DNA of 64,000 nucleotides from Campylobacter vulpis (GTDB lineage: Bacteria; Campylobacterota; Campylobacteria; Campylobacterales; Campylobacteraceae): the NCBI RefSeq assembly GCF_014217995.1, contig NZ_CP041617.1, forward strand, positions 310,001 through 374,000. Direction: 5' to 3'. The notes beneath the pieces are model-generated. The model made no database searches. It worked only from the letters and a program-made list of their open reading frames with translations, and had not been told where the DNA came from. Below are positions 36,222-46,231 of this stretch, in pieces (position 1 is the first letter of the stretch; each line of letters opens with the position of its first letter). The translations under genes and the position numbers were made by a program.

Positions 36222-36659
36222 ATGTTTTACGCTTATGATGATTTTGAAAAAGATGTGAAATTTTTAGCAAAAAAAGTGAAAGAAGATTTTAATCCAGATG
36301 CCCTAGTTTCCATAGCTAGAGGAGGACTTAGCCTTGGACACTCTTTAGCGGTAGCACTAAAGACTAGGAATTTATTTGCTTTAAATAGTATCCATTATGA
36401 TGATACAAGAAAGCTTGATAGTGTTGAGGTTTTTAATATTCCAAATTTAAGTGCTTATAAGAGGGTTTTATTGATTGATGATATTGTCGATAGTGGGGAA
36501 AGTTTGAGCGAAATTAAGAGAATTTTAAAAGAGAAATTTCCTCACATAGAGCTTAAAATTGCAACGATTTTTTACAAAAAAACTGCCCTTTTACAACCTG
36601 AATTTAGCGTTAAAGAAGCTAATGAATGGGTGGAGTTTTATTGGGATATTGAAATTTGA
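36222..36659 (+). CDS. Purine-type phosphoribosyltransferase
   Basis: A 145-residue type I phosphoribosyltransferase with the PRPP motif 'RVLLIDDIVDSGESL' and the N-terminal 'DALVSIARGGLSLGHSLAVAL' loop, similar to xanthine/guanine phosphoribosyltransferases of the Gpt type. It converts a purine base and PRPP to the nucleotide. It lies 9 bases after the purine permease gene, supporting purine salvage; the exact base is not determined. Confidence 0.88.
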   Translation: MFYAYDDFEKDVKFLAKKVKEDFNPDALVSIARGGLSLGHSLAVALKTRNLFALNSIHYDDTRKLDSVEVFNIPNLSAYKRVLLIDDIVDSGESLSEIKRILKEKFPHIELKIATIFYKKTALLQPEFSVKEANEWVEFYWDIEI

Positions 36660-36668
36660 AGGAAAAGT

Positions 36669-37349
36669 GTGAAAAAGGTATTGATTTTGCTATTATTTTT
36701 CGGTTTTGCGTTTGCAAATGTCGATGAATTTGAAGCTGAGTATGGGCAATATGAAGTTAGCGACCCTCTTTCTGGTTATAATAAAATGATAACAGAATTT
36801 AATGTTGGGCTTTATACCTATGTAATGCGTCCTGTGCTAAAGGGCTATAATGCTGTAACACCTAGTTTCGTGCGTTCTGGCGTGAGGAATTTTTTTGATA
36901 ATTTACTTGCACCTTTTCGTTTTGTGGGAAATGTTTTGCAGTTTAAATTCGATAATGCTGGTGATGAGTTTAAACGCTTTTTGGCAAATTCTATTATGGG
37001 CTTTGGGGGGCTTAGGGATATTGCCACTGAGATGGGGATAGAAAAGCATCCTGCAGATTTAGGACTTGTTTTGGCACATTGGGGTGTGGGTGAGGGCTTT
37101 CATCTTGTTTTGCCTATTTTAGGACCGAGTAATTTAAGAGATACTTTAAGCTTACCAGCACTTTGGTATGCTACGCCTACGGCTTATATTGAGCCTGATT
37201 ATGCCAGTTTTTTGGTGGGGGCTTATGGTTTTGTTAATGAGCTTTCCTTTCATCTTGATGAAATTGATGAAATTTATTATAATACCCCGAATTTATACCC
37301 ATTTTTGCGTGATGCTTACGAGCAAAGGCGTAAAGAACTTAGTAAATAG
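36669..37349 (+). CDS. mlaA: MlaA-family (VacJ) outer-membrane lipid transport protein
   Basis: MlaA extracts misplaced phospholipids from the outer leaflet of the outer membrane. 226 residues, start GTG with AAGGA. The family box 'DPLSGYNKMITEFN' and 'GFGGLRDIATEMGIEKHPADLGLVLAHWGVGEGFHLVLPILGPSNLRD' are clear. The N-terminus is a signal peptide ('VLILLLFFGFAFA|NVDEF') without a lipobox Cys, so it would be cleaved by signal peptidase I and not lipidated, unlike MlaA of enterics. First gene of an mlaA-mlaC-MMPL operon (C. jejuni Cj1371-1373). Confidence 0.93.
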   Translation: MKKVLILLLFFGFAFANVDEFEAEYGQYEVSDPLSGYNKMITEFNVGLYTYVMRPVLKGYNAVTPSFVRSGVRNFFDNLLAPFRFVGNVLQFKFDNAGDEFKRFLANSIMGFGGLRDIATEMGIEKHPADLGLVLAHWGVGEGFHLVLPILGPSNLRDTLSLPALWYATPTAYIEPDYASFLVGAYGFVNELSFHLDEIDEIYYNTPNLYPFLRDAYEQRRKELSK

Positions 37350-37357
37350 GAAGAAAA

Positions 37358-37927
37358 ATGCGAAAAATATTATTATTACTCATAGTAGCATTGAGTGCTT
37401 TTGCACTTCATTTAGATGAGATTGAAAATTTTATGCAAAAAAATATTGATGAAAGTTTAAAAATCTTGCAAAACGCAAAGGACGACAAAAAATCTGCCGC
37501 ACAGGATATTTTTAAACTTTTTGACGGAGTTTTTGACTATGAATTAATGGCAAAATTATCCTTATCTAAGTATTATCAAAAATTAAGCCAAGATGAAGTA
37601 GCGGAATTTAATAAGGCTTTTGAAGCAAGTCTTAAAAAAAGTTTTACGGATAAATTAGAGCTTTATAAAGACCAAGTTTTAAAGGTTGAAAGTGGGGAAA
37701 GGAAAAATGAAAAGCGGTATTTTCTTACAAGTTCTATGATGGTTGATGGAGAAAAAAAGTTTATCGTTTTTAAATTCTATAAAGAAAATGATGAGTGGCT
37801 GATTTATGATGTTGATGTTTTGGGCGTTAGCATTATACAAACTTATCGTTCGCAATTTGGCGATATTTTAGAAAATGGCACTTTTAAAGACCTACTTAGT
37901 AAGCTTAATGATATTATTATCAAATAA
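37358..37927 (+). CDS. mlaC: MlaC-family periplasmic phospholipid-binding protein
   Basis: Periplasmic shuttle for phospholipids between MlaA and an inner-membrane complex. 189 residues with signal peptide (about 1-16) and the Ttg2D/MlaC domain ('FDGVFDYELMAKLSLSKYYQKLSQDEVAEFNKAF' and 'DEWLIYDVDVLGVSIIQTYRSQFGDIL'). It lies 8 bases after mlaA and its stop overlaps the next ATG (TAATG). Confidence 0.92.
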   Translation: MRKILLLLIVALSAFALHLDEIENFMQKNIDESLKILQNAKDDKKSAAQDIFKLFDGVFDYELMAKLSLSKYYQKLSQDEVAEFNKAFEASLKKSFTDKLELYKDQVLKVESGERKNEKRYFLTSSMMVDGEKKFIVFKFYKENDEWLIYDVDVLGVSIIQTYRSQFGDILENGTFKDLLSKLNDIIIK

Positions 37928-40371
37928 TGGCTTTTTTCCTAAAATTTCTCATTAATCACCCTAAAAGCACCTTTTTGCTGACTTTGCTTATCTGTGTGCT
38001 TTTAAGCTTTTTTGCTTTTAAATTGCACTTTGATGCGAGTGCGGAGAGTTTGCTTTTAGAAGATGATAAAGATTTAAAGATTTTTAGAGAACTTTCTAAG
38101 CATTATAAGAGTGATAATTTTTTAATGTTAGCTTTTAAGCCAAGTGATGAAAATCCTTTTAGTCAAACAAGTTTAAAAAAGTTAGAAAATTTACATAAGG
38201 AGCTTGAGGGTGTCAGGGGCGTTGAGAGGGTTTTTAGCATCATTAATGCTCCCTTACTTTTAAGTAGCGAAAATAAAGACTTAAAAGAATTGATGCAAAA
38301 TATTCCAAATATCACAAGCAAGGACATTAACCAAAGCAAGGCAAAAGATGAAATTCTTACAAGCCCTTTTTATCAAAATAATATCATTGCAAAAGATGGA
38401 AAAACGACTGCTTTCATCATCTATCTTAAACCCGATTTAACTTATATCGATCTCATTAGTGCGAGGGATAGTGCAAAAGATGAAGATGAAAGAGAGCGTT
38501 TAAGGACACAAATTCAAAAACATCAAGCCGAGCAAAATGCCCTAACTAAAGCTCTTTTAACACAAATTCGCACTATTATCAGTAGCTATGAAAAAGATGG
38601 GGCAAGGCTTTATCTTGGTGGTGTAAGTATGATAAGCGATGATATGATAAGCTATATTAAGGACGATTTAGCCCTTTATGGAATTTCTTTAGTGTTTTTG
38701 CTAGGCTTTGCACTTTGGTATTTTTTCCGCTCCTTTGCTTTGATGATTTTAGCTCTTTTCATTTGTTTTACTGCTTTAAGCTCGGCTAGTGGGCTTTTTG
38801 CCTTGCTTAATTTCCCAGTAACAGTCATTTCTTCTAATTATGCCCCCTTAATGCTCATCATCACACTTTCTGTTGTTGTGCATTTGATTACACATTTTAT
38901 AGAAATTTCACGCCTTTATCCAAATACTACGCAAAAACGCCTTGTTTTACAAACCTTACTTGCTAAGGCAAAGCCCAGTTTTTTTGCCATTTTTACAACT
39001 ATGATAGGCTTTTTTTCTTTGATTTTTTCGCATATTGAACCTATTATTAAGCTTGGGATTATGATGAGTCTTGGCATAGCTTTAGGACTTATTTTATCCT
39101 ATCTTTTTCTCTCTAGTGCTTTAATGCTTTTGAAAAGACAAAATTTCACGCAAAAAGAATTTAAACTTTCCTTTTTGCTTTGGTGTGCTAATGTCAGTAT
39201 AAAACGCAAGAAATTTATTTATGCTTTGGCTTTTATAACGCTTATTTTAGCTTTTGTAGGAATTCCTAAATTAAAGGTGGAAAATTCTTTTGTTAATTAT
39301 TTTAAAGATGGCAGTGCCATTAAGGAGGGCTTACTTGTCATCGATAAAGATTTGGGTGGAACCTTGCCGCTTGATATTATCGTCCGCTTTAAAACAGCAA
39401 AAACTCAAATGAAAGAGGGCGAAATTTTGGATAGTTTTGAAAATGAGTTTGAAAGTCTTGCTTTAAAGGATACCTATTGGTTTGATTCTAAAAAAACGCG
39501 TATTGCTAAAAAGGTGCATCATTTTTTAGAAAATAAGGAATTTGTGGGTTCTGTTTTGAGCCTTAATAGTCTTTTAAGTTTAGGCAAAAGTATTAATAAT
39601 GGTAAAGATTTGGACGATTTTGCTCTGGCGTTTTTAAATGAAAATTTACCACCGAATTTTAAGCAAGATTTGCTTTCCCCTTTTGTAAATATTAAGCAAA
39701 ATGAGCTTAGATTTAGCATACGCGTCATTGATTCTAATCCAAATTTAAAACGCGATACTTTTTTAAAGAATTTGGAAAATGAGCTTAATGAGCTTTTAAA
39801 AAATGAAGATGTAGAGTTGCAAATCACAGGCATTATGCTACTTTATAATAATATGCTTCAAAGTCTTTTTTCTTCACAATTTGACACTCTAGCCTTTGTG
39901 GTTTTGGCTATTTTCGCACTTTTTGTTTTGATTTTTAGAAGTTTTAAAATAGCTACCATAGCCATAATTTGCAATCTTATCCCGCTAAGTTTAGTTTTTG
40001 CTTTTATGGGTTTTTTAAATGTCCCTCTTGATTTAATGAGCATTACCATAGCTGCCATTGCCATAGGTATAGGGGTTGATGATATTTTGCATTATATTTA
40101 CCGCTTTAAAGAAGAACTTAAGCATAATGGTGTGAAAAAAGCCATTGTGAATTCACATCTTTTCATAGGCACGGCACTTTATTACACAACAATTAGCATT
40201 GTTTTGGGCTTTAGTGTGATGATGAGTAGTAATTTTATCCCGACCATTTATTTTGGAATTTTAACAACTTTGGTGATGATTTTGCTTTTATTTGGAAGTT
40301 TATTTTTGCTCCCTAGTCTTTTGATTAGTTTTTATACTAAGAGAAATAATAAGCCAAAATTGCTAAGATAA
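37927..40371 (+). CDS. RND/MMPL-family exporter
   Basis: An 814-residue protein of the MMPL/hopanoid-type RND family: first membrane segment (about 12-32), a large periplasmic loop, membrane segments 2-6 (about 250-400), a second loop and segments 8-12. The 'AIAIGIGVDDILHYIYRFKEEL' motif carries the acidic residues of the proton path. Translationally coupled to mlaC. In place of the MlaFEDB ABC complex, this exporter probably provides the inner-membrane step of lipid movement (inference from operon). Confidence 0.9.
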   Translation: MAFFLKFLINHPKSTFLLTLLICVLLSFFAFKLHFDASAESLLLEDDKDLKIFRELSKHYKSDNFLMLAFKPSDENPFSQTSLKKLENLHKELEGVRGVERVFSIINAPLLLSSENKDLKELMQNIPNITSKDINQSKAKDEILTSPFYQNNIIAKDGKTTAFIIYLKPDLTYIDLISARDSAKDEDERERLRTQIQKHQAEQNALTKALLTQIRTIISSYEKDGARLYLGGVSMISDDMISYIKDDLALYGISLVFLLGFALWYFFRSFALMILALFICFTALSSASGLFALLNFPVTVISSNYAPLMLIITLSVVVHLITHFIEISRLYPNTTQKRLVLQTLLAKAKPSFFAIFTTMIGFFSLIFSHIEPIIKLGIMMSLGIALGLILSYLFLSSALMLLKRQNFTQKEFKLSFLLWCANVSIKRKKFIYALAFITLILAFVGIPKLKVENSFVNYFKDGSAIKEGLLVIDKDLGGTLPLDIIVRFKTAKTQMKEGEILDSFENEFESLALKDTYWFDSKKTRIAKKVHHFLENKEFVGSVLSLNSLLSLGKSINNGKDLDDFALAFLNENLPPNFKQDLLSPFVNIKQNELRFSIRVIDSNPNLKRDTFLKNLENELNELLKNEDVELQITGIMLLYNNMLQSLFSSQFDTLAFVVLAIFALFVLIFRSFKIATIAIICNLIPLSLVFAFMGFLNVPLDLMSITIAAIAIGIGVDDILHYIYRFKEELKHNGVKKAIVNSHLFIGTALYYTTISIVLGFSVMMSSNFIPTIYFGILTTLVMILLLFGSLFLLPSLLISFYTKRNNKPKLLR

Positions 40372-40417
40372 CATAAGCAATGGTCGCTATGCCAAGATAT
40401 TTTAAAAAAGTTAGCAT
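40337..40417 (-). CDS. Small hydrophobic peptide overlapping rdgB end, putative
   Basis: A 26-residue open frame ([20 protein letters not shown]..., ending YYFS) starts inside the last codons of rdgB and continues antisense to the end of the MMPL gene. It is a single predicted membrane segment with a plausible start coupled to the rdgB stop (CAATGCTAA). No homolog is recognised and it may be chance. Confidence 0.3.
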   Translation of the reverse strand: MLTFLKYLGIATIAYVILAILAYYFS

Positions 40418-41022
40418 TGATAAGCCTTTTTGAGTGTTTTGAGGAGAATTTTAGCAAGTTTTAGGGCTTTAAAGCGGTGAGAAATGGCATTTTTCTCCAT
40501 ATCGCTAAGCTGGGCTAGGGTTTTATCATAATGAAGAGGGATAAAAAGACTATCATAGCCAAAGCCATTTTCACCCCTCTCTTCTGTGATAACCCTACCA
40601 TACATTTTTGCACTTGCACTAAAAGTGCCAAATTTAGAGCTTAAGCTTAAAGCACAAACATAATGCGCAAGGCTTTCTTTAAGTTTTAATTTTTCTAATT
40701 CTTCGGTAAGTTTTAAGCGGTTGCTTTTATCATTTGCCTCCGAAGAATAACGCGCGGAGTAAATCCCCGGAGCTCCATTTAAAGCCTCAACACAAATTCC
40801 GCTATCATCACTTAAAACGATGCTTCTTTCTTGCTCTTTTATGCTTAATTTTTCAAAAACAGCTTTTGATTTGATGTTGGCATTTTCTTTAAAGCTTTTG
40901 CCATTTTCTTCAATCCCAAAAGGTGTCATCACTTCATTAAGGGCAATAATTTCATATTCGTTTAAAAGTTCTTTAAATTCTTTGAGCTTGTGCGTGTTGG
41001 AACTTGCTAAAATAATTTTCAT
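40411..41022 (-). CDS. rdgB: dITP/XTP pyrophosphatase
   Basis: Cleans the nucleotide pool of ITP, dITP and XTP, hydrolysing them to monophosphates. 203 residues of the HAM1 family with the N-terminal '[16 protein letters not shown]', the catalytic '[24 protein letters not shown]', and C-terminal 'ISHRFKALK' boxes. Convergent to the lipid-transport operon and divergent from the MFS gene. Homolog of C. jejuni Cj1374c. Confidence 0.96.
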   Translation of the reverse strand: MKIILASSNTHKLKEFKELLNEYEIIALNEVMTPFGIEENGKSFKENANIKSKAVFEKLSIKEQERSIVLSDDSGICVEALNGAPGIYSARYSSEANDKSNRLKLTEELEKLKLKESLAHYVCALSLSSKFGTFSASAKMYGRVITEERGENGFGYDSLFIPLHYDKTLAQLSDMEKNAISHRFKALKLAKILLKTLKKAYQC

Positions 41023-41124
41023 TAGTCATCCTTAGTTCATTGAGGCTTAATCTTACTTTTTTAAACTTAATAAAGCGTTAAAGCTTTTTGAGTAAAATAA
41101 GCCCTTTTTAATCAAGGATAAGCA

Positions 41125-42429
41125 ATGCGTAGTATTTTAGTTCTCTCTTTCATTGTTGCGAGTAGATTTTTTGGACTTTTTATCGTTTTGCCTGTATTAA
41201 GCCTATATGCTTTAAAGCTTGAAAATGCAAATGACTTTTTGGTTGGTTTGCTTGTGGGCGTTTATGCTTTAATGCAAATGATATTTCAAGTGCCTTTTGG
41301 AATGCTTAGTGATAAAATAGGGCGTAAAAAAACTATGCTCCTTGGTTTGGTGCTTTTCATCATCGGTTCTTTAATCTGTTCTTTTGCAAATGACATTTAC
41401 ACTATGCTTTTAGGACGCATTTTGCAAGGTAGTGGAGCGATAGGGGCTGTGGCGAGTGCGATGATAAGCGATTTTGTCAGTGAAGAAAAAAGAGGCAAGG
41501 CTATGGCGATGATGGGAGGATTTATCGGTATAGCCTTTGCTTTATCTATGGTTTTAGCTCCTATAATGAGTGAGAGATTTGGGCTTTCAAGCTTGTTTGA
41601 TTTAAGTGCTGTCTTATCTCTTCTTTGCATTATTTTGCTTTATACTGCCGTGCCAAAAGAGCCTAAAATCACACACGAAAATAGCAAAACACCGCTTTTA
41701 AATTTGCTTAAAGAAAAAAATTTAGCCCTAATGAATGTGACAAATTTTATGCAAAAAATGCTTATGTCCATAGCCTTTTTGCTTATCCCTATTATTTTGG
41801 TTGAGCGTTTTCATTATGAAAAATTATGGCTTGTTTATACTGCTTCTATGCTTGTGGGCTTCGTGGCTATGGGCTTGGCTGGAGCTTTGGGAGAGAAAAG
41901 GGGCTTGGCAAAGCACATTTTATTAGCTGGGGTTGCTTTTTTTATTGTTTCTTACATACTTTTTGCCTTTTTTAATCATTTAGCAATTTTTATCGCTGCT
42001 GTGGTAATTTTCTTTCTAGGCTTTAATTTGCACGAGCCTATTATGCAGTCTTGTGCGTCTAAATTTTGTAAGGTTAGTGAAAAAGGCAAGGCTTTAGGTG
42101 CATTTAATGCTTTCGGCTATGCAGGAAGTTTTAGTGGAGGCGTCATAGGTGGGATATTTTTACATTTTGATATGTTGAAATTTTTAGCTTTTCTTATGAT
42201 TGTTTTAGCACTTTTTTGGCTTTTTTCTCTATTTTTCTTAAAAAATCCTTTTGAGCTTAAAAATCTTTATTTGCCTCTTGAAACTAGGGCGGATTTAAAT
42301 GAAATTTTGCAAATTAAGGGCGTTTTGGAAGCGTATAAAAATCATCAACATTTAGTAGTGAAATTTGATAAGACACAACTTTCTCAAAAAAAATTAGAAG
42401 GGCTAATGAGCAAGATCATTGTTCATTAG
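41125..42429 (+). CDS. MFS efflux transporter with C-terminal extension
   Basis: A 434-residue major-facilitator protein with 12 membrane segments; motif A is '[14 protein letters not shown]' and the drug-proton antiporter motif region is '[20 protein letters not shown]'. After the last segment, a soluble tail of about 55 residues ('[32 protein letters not shown]') is present. Homolog of C. jejuni Cj1375, annotated as a multidrug efflux protein. The 3' end overlaps that of the convergent acs by 14 bases. Confidence 0.9.
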   Translation: MRSILVLSFIVASRFFGLFIVLPVLSLYALKLENANDFLVGLLVGVYALMQMIFQVPFGMLSDKIGRKKTMLLGLVLFIIGSLICSFANDIYTMLLGRILQGSGAIGAVASAMISDFVSEEKRGKAMAMMGGFIGIAFALSMVLAPIMSERFGLSSLFDLSAVLSLLCIILLYTAVPKEPKITHENSKTPLLNLLKEKNLALMNVTNFMQKMLMSIAFLLIPIILVERFHYEKLWLVYTASMLVGFVAMGLAGALGEKRGLAKHILLAGVAFFIVSYILFAFFNHLAIFIAAVVIFFLGFNLHEPIMQSCASKFCKVSEKGKALGAFNAFGYAGSFSGGVIGGIFLHFDMLKFLAFLMIVLALFWLFSLFFLKNPFELKNLYLPLETRADLNEILQIKGVLEAYKNHQHLVVKFDKTQLSQKKLEGLMSKIIVH

Positions 42430-44380
42430 CGAGTTTAATAATGCTTGCCACGATAGCAGAATCCTCTAAGGTAGAAATATCTTGTTTTAATTCCTCTTTT
42501 CTTGCTATGGTGCGTAAGATTCTCCGCATAATTTTCCCACTTCTTGTTTTTGGTAAGCCCGGCGTATAAAGGATTTGTTCGATTTTAGCGATGGGTCCTA
42601 TTTCTACTCTTAAAATATCATTAAGTTCTTTTAAGGTTTCAAGCTCACTTCCTAAATCGCAACTTGCATTAGGATTTAAAACCACAAAGGCAAATAGACT
42701 TTCTCCCTTAATGCTATCTAAAACGCTTACAACAGCAGATTCTGCAACATCTTTATGTTTAGCAAGAGCCGATTCAACCTCTGCTGTGCCTATACGATGT
42801 CCAGCGACATTTACCACATCGTCTGTTCGTCCTGTGATAGTAATATAGCCTTTTTCATCATAAAAAGCTCCGTCCCCACTAAAATATACAGGCTTGCCGT
42901 CCTTTTTTGCCTGAGAAAAATAGCTTTCCTTATAACGCTCTTCATCTTTCCAAATCCCCCTTATCATAGAGGGCCAAGGCTTGGTAATGCAAAGCAAACC
43001 ATCTTCACCCACGCCCTTTTTATTTCCATCCTCATCGATGATTTCAGCAAAAATCCCAGGTAAAGGTAGGGTTGCACAACTAGGCTTTAAAGGCGTAGCA
43101 CCGGGTAGGGGCGTGATCATATGCCCACCCGTTTCAGTTTGCCACCAAGTATCCACAATGGCACTTTTTGAGTTTCCTATTTCTTTATAAAACCACTCCC
43201 AAGCACTAGGATTAATCGGCTCTCCCACGGTCCCTAAAACTTCAAGGGTGTTTAAATCGTAATTTTTAGGCTCATTTGGTGCGTCTGCATAAAGCATTCT
43301 AATGGCAGTAGGAGATGTGTAAAATTTACTCACTTGATATTCTTCTATCATTCTCCACCATCTACCAGAATTTGGATAGGTAGGCGTTCCCTCATACATT
43401 ATCGTAGTTGCTCCGCACGCTAGTGGTCCATAAACAACATAAGTATGCCCTGTAATCCAGCCTATGTCCGCACTACACCAATAATTATCATAATCTTTGA
43501 TGTCAAAAACCCATTCCATAGTCATTTGTGCCCATAAAATATAACCAGCACTTGCATGCATTACACCCTTAGGCTTACCTGTTGAACCTGAAGTGTAGAG
43601 CAAAAAGAGTAAATCCTCACTATCCATAATTTCAGGCTCACATTTATACGACTCGTTTTTAACCAACTCATTATAAACATAATCACGCCCTTTAACATAC
43701 TCAATAGGCTCATTATTGCGTATAACAACAAGCACTTTTTCTACGCACTCACAACCCTCGCTTAAAGCCTTATCTACCGCAGGTTTTAACATATAAGGCT
43801 TACCGCGTCTAAAAGCTCCGTCTGCCGTGATGACAAGCTTTGCACCGGCATCAATGATTCTATCTCTTAAAGCTTCAGGAGAAAAGCCTCCAAATACCAC
43901 ACTATGAATAGCTCCTATCCTCGCACAAGCTAGCATCAAAATCGCACTTTCCGGTATCATCGGCATATAAAGAACAACTCTGTCGCCCTTTTTGACATCA
44001 AAACGCTTAAGCAAATTCGCTGCCTTACATACTTCGTGAAACAGCCTTCTGTAAGTATAAACATCATAATCGCCCATCTCTCCCTCAAATACGATGGCAG
44101 CTTTATTACGCCTTGTTTTCATATGACGATCAAGGCATTGATAGCTTACATTTAAGGTCCCACCCTCAAACCATTTATAAAAGGGAGGATTATCCTCATT
44201 TAACACTCTAGAAAAAGGACTAAACCAATCAATTTTCTCCAAAGCAATTTTGCTCCAAAAATTTTCAAAATTTTCACTGGCTTCCTCATATAAGTCATAA
44301 TATTCACAGATATTTTTAATGCGTGCTTTTTTGGCAAATTCTTTGTTGGGTTTGATGAGCTGTGTGTCGTTTTGATACAT
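42416..44380 (-). CDS. acs: Acetyl-CoA synthetase
   Basis: Activates acetate to acetyl-CoA through acetyl-AMP, allowing acetate use when amino acids run out. 654 residues, full length; AMP-binding motif '[17 protein letters not shown]', '[16 protein letters not shown]', '[34 protein letters not shown]', and the acetylation-site Lys in '[11 protein letters not shown]'. AGGAG is well placed before the ATG. The 140-base upstream region is AT-rich with no recognised operator. Confidence 0.98.
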   Translation of the reverse strand: MYQNDTQLIKPNKEFAKKARIKNICEYYDLYEEASENFENFWSKIALEKIDWFSPFSRVLNEDNPPFYKWFEGGTLNVSYQCLDRHMKTRRNKAAIVFEGEMGDYDVYTYRRLFHEVCKAANLLKRFDVKKGDRVVLYMPMIPESAILMLACARIGAIHSVVFGGFSPEALRDRIIDAGAKLVITADGAFRRGKPYMLKPAVDKALSEGCECVEKVLVVIRNNEPIEYVKGRDYVYNELVKNESYKCEPEIMDSEDLLFLLYTSGSTGKPKGVMHASAGYILWAQMTMEWVFDIKDYDNYWCSADIGWITGHTYVVYGPLACGATTIMYEGTPTYPNSGRWWRMIEEYQVSKFYTSPTAIRMLYADAPNEPKNYDLNTLEVLGTVGEPINPSAWEWFYKEIGNSKSAIVDTWWQTETGGHMITPLPGATPLKPSCATLPLPGIFAEIIDEDGNKKGVGEDGLLCITKPWPSMIRGIWKDEERYKESYFSQAKKDGKPVYFSGDGAFYDEKGYITITGRTDDVVNVAGHRIGTAEVESALAKHKDVAESAVVSVLDSIKGESLFAFVVLNPNASCDLGSELETLKELNDILRVEIGPIAKIEQILYTPGLPKTRSGKIMRRILRTIARKEELKQDISTLEDSAIVASIIKLANEQ

Positions 44381-44523
44381 TATCCACTCCTAAAAAATTT
44401 ATTTTATATGCAACTAAAATTAATTGTATGAAAGTTTGACGGATTTATTGAGTATTTTTAGACTGATTTAAGAAAAAATTTATTTTTATGTTAATTTTGG
44501 TAACAAATTATAAAAATGATTTA

Positions 44524-45471
44524 TTATAAAAAGCAAAGTGCGTCTTCATTAAAACCTAAATTTAAATTTTGATAAAGATTTAAATTTGCTTTTTTAAAAT
44601 TTTCACTTTTAAGAGCAAATTCTAGGATTTTACCTCCTGAAATAATCCTAATAAAAACATCATTTTGACGCGTTCTTAAGGCTATAATTTTAGCGTTCTT
44701 AATGCAATATTTTTGCCCAGAAAAAAGGCTAATTTTATAGGGATTAAGAGCTATTTTGTCAGCTTTTTTGTCGAATTTAATTGAATTTTCAAAGTGTAAA
44801 ATTTGATGATTTAATTCAAAAATATTTGTATTTTCAAATTCTAAAATCATTCCATCACTAAGATAGAGTTTCACTTCAGCTAAAGAATCTAAAAATTCTT
44901 TATCATGACTTGCGATTAAAAAACCGCAATTTAGACTTTTTTTAAGATGTAAAATAGCGTTTTTGATTAAAAAAGAAGTGTTTTTATCTAAAAAAGCACT
45001 CGGCTCATCAAGTAAATAATAACGCACCCTAGCCGCCATAGCCATAGCAAAAGCTACTTTTTGCCTTTGCCCTGAGGAGAGTTCCCCCGGATATTTTTTA
45101 AGTAAATTTTTATCAAATTCCAAAAGTGTGTAAATTTCGTTTAAAAAGCCTCTTAAATCGCCCTTTATTTGATAGGTTTTTTGGATAAATTTAAGATTGT
45201 TTTCTACACTTCTATTAAGCACACAAGCTTCGGCGAAAAGCAAATAAAGCCATCTTTTCTCCTCACGGCTTAAAATATTTTTCTTAAAATAGCTAATATT
45301 TTGATGAAAATCGCCCTCTAAAAAATGAAGCACTCTTAAAAAAGTCGATTTCCCACTTCCATTTGCACCCATTAAAATGCTGATTTTGCTAGTGTCAAGT
45401 TTTAAATTAAGATTTTTCAAAATGCACTTTGTTCCGTAGGAAAAGCTAAGATTCTTAATTTCTATCATCAA
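44524..45471 (-). CDS. tupC: Tungstate ABC transporter ATP-binding protein
   Basis: A 315-residue ATPase with Walker A 'GANGSGKST', signature 'LSSGQRQKVAFAMAM', Walker B 'YYLLDEPSAFLD' and H-loop 'IASHDKEF'. The C-terminal 90 residues resemble a small regulatory or molybdate-binding-like domain. The start (ATG ATG) overlaps the end of tupB by 4 bases. Together with tupA and tupB it takes up tungstate, needed for the W-formate dehydrogenase of Campylobacter (Cj1538c-1540 in C. jejuni). Confidence 0.9.
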   Translation of the reverse strand: MMIEIKNLSFSYGTKCILKNLNLKLDTSKISILMGANGSGKSTFLRVLHFLEGDFHQNISYFKKNILSREEKRWLYLLFAEACVLNRSVENNLKFIQKTYQIKGDLRGFLNEIYTLLEFDKNLLKKYPGELSSGQRQKVAFAMAMAARVRYYLLDEPSAFLDKNTSFLIKNAILHLKKSLNCGFLIASHDKEFLDSLAEVKLYLSDGMILEFENTNIFELNHQILHFENSIKFDKKADKIALNPYKISLFSGQKYCIKNAKIIALRTRQNDVFIRIISGGKILEFALKSENFKKANLNLYQNLNLGFNEDALCFL

Positions 45472-46154
45472 TCTCTCTTTAAACTATGGATAAGAAAATT
45501 TAGCACAAAGGCTATGCTAATTAAAACTAGAGCTAAGGCTATGCCACGTTCAAATTCGCCTTTGTTTGTTTCAAGAGAAATGGCTGTTGTTATGGTGCGA
45601 GTGTGGTATTTGATATTTCCTCCTACTATCATCGCTACACCCACTTCAGCGACTATCCTGCCGTAAGCTAGGGCTATAACGCTAATGAGAGCAAAACGCA
45701 GTTCATAGATAATGGTTAAAACAAGGCGTAAAGGACTTAAATGAAAGGATTTTATCAACAAAAAATGCTTTTTGTCCATATTTTCTATTAAATTTGAAAA
45801 AAGGGCGATGATGATAGGTAAGGCTAAAATAAACTGCCCTAAAATAAGAGCTTTTATGGTAAAAAGTAAGCCAAATTCACCCAAAGGTCCTCTGCTAGAA
45901 ATAAAGGCATAGATGATAAGTCCAACCGCCACGGTAGGAAAGGAGAGGCTGGTATTAACAAGTAGTTTTAAGCTTGATTTAAGTCTAAAATCAAAAAAGC
46001 CTAAACAAAAGCCAAGTGGAAAACCCACAGCAAGAGCTAAAATGATAGAAACGCTCGAGCTTAAAAGTGTGGTTTTAATGGCTGAAATTACGCTTTCATC
46101 GGCATTGAAAAGTAAATTTAAAGCTTCTTTAAATGCGTCAAATAGATATTCCAA
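45468..46154 (-). CDS. tupB: Tungstate ABC transporter permease
   Basis: A 228-residue permease with about 5-6 membrane segments and the EAA-like loop 'RIVAEVGVAMIVGGNIKYHTRTITTAISLETNKGEFERGIALAL' that is typical of TupB. It is divergent from tupA across a 77-base region holding a perfect palindrome. Confidence 0.92.
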   Translation of the reverse strand: MEYLFDAFKEALNLLFNADESVISAIKTTLLSSSVSIILALAVGFPLGFCLGFFDFRLKSSLKLLVNTSLSFPTVAVGLIIYAFISSRGPLGEFGLLFTIKALILGQFILALPIIIALFSNLIENMDKKHFLLIKSFHLSPLRLVLTIIYELRFALISVIALAYGRIVAEVGVAMIVGGNIKYHTRTITTAISLETNKGEFERGIALALVLISIAFVLNFLIHSLKRD

Positions 46155-46173
46155 AACAAATCCTTAAAAAGCT

Positions 46174-46203
46174 GCAATTTTAGCATAATTATGCTAAAAT
46201 TGC
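46174..46203. promoter_or_regulatory. 30-bp perfect palindrome between tupB and tupA
   Basis: GCAATTTTAGCATAA (46174-46188) is followed without gap by its exact reverse complement (46189-46203). Each half carries a TAAAAT hexamer reading outward, so the palindrome could cover both divergent -10 elements and be an operator for a dimeric regulator, for example a ModE-like or tungstate-sensing repressor. The regulator is not in the window. Confidence 0.75.
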
Positions 46204-46231
46204 ATTTTATTTTAAACAGAAAGGAAAAGCG

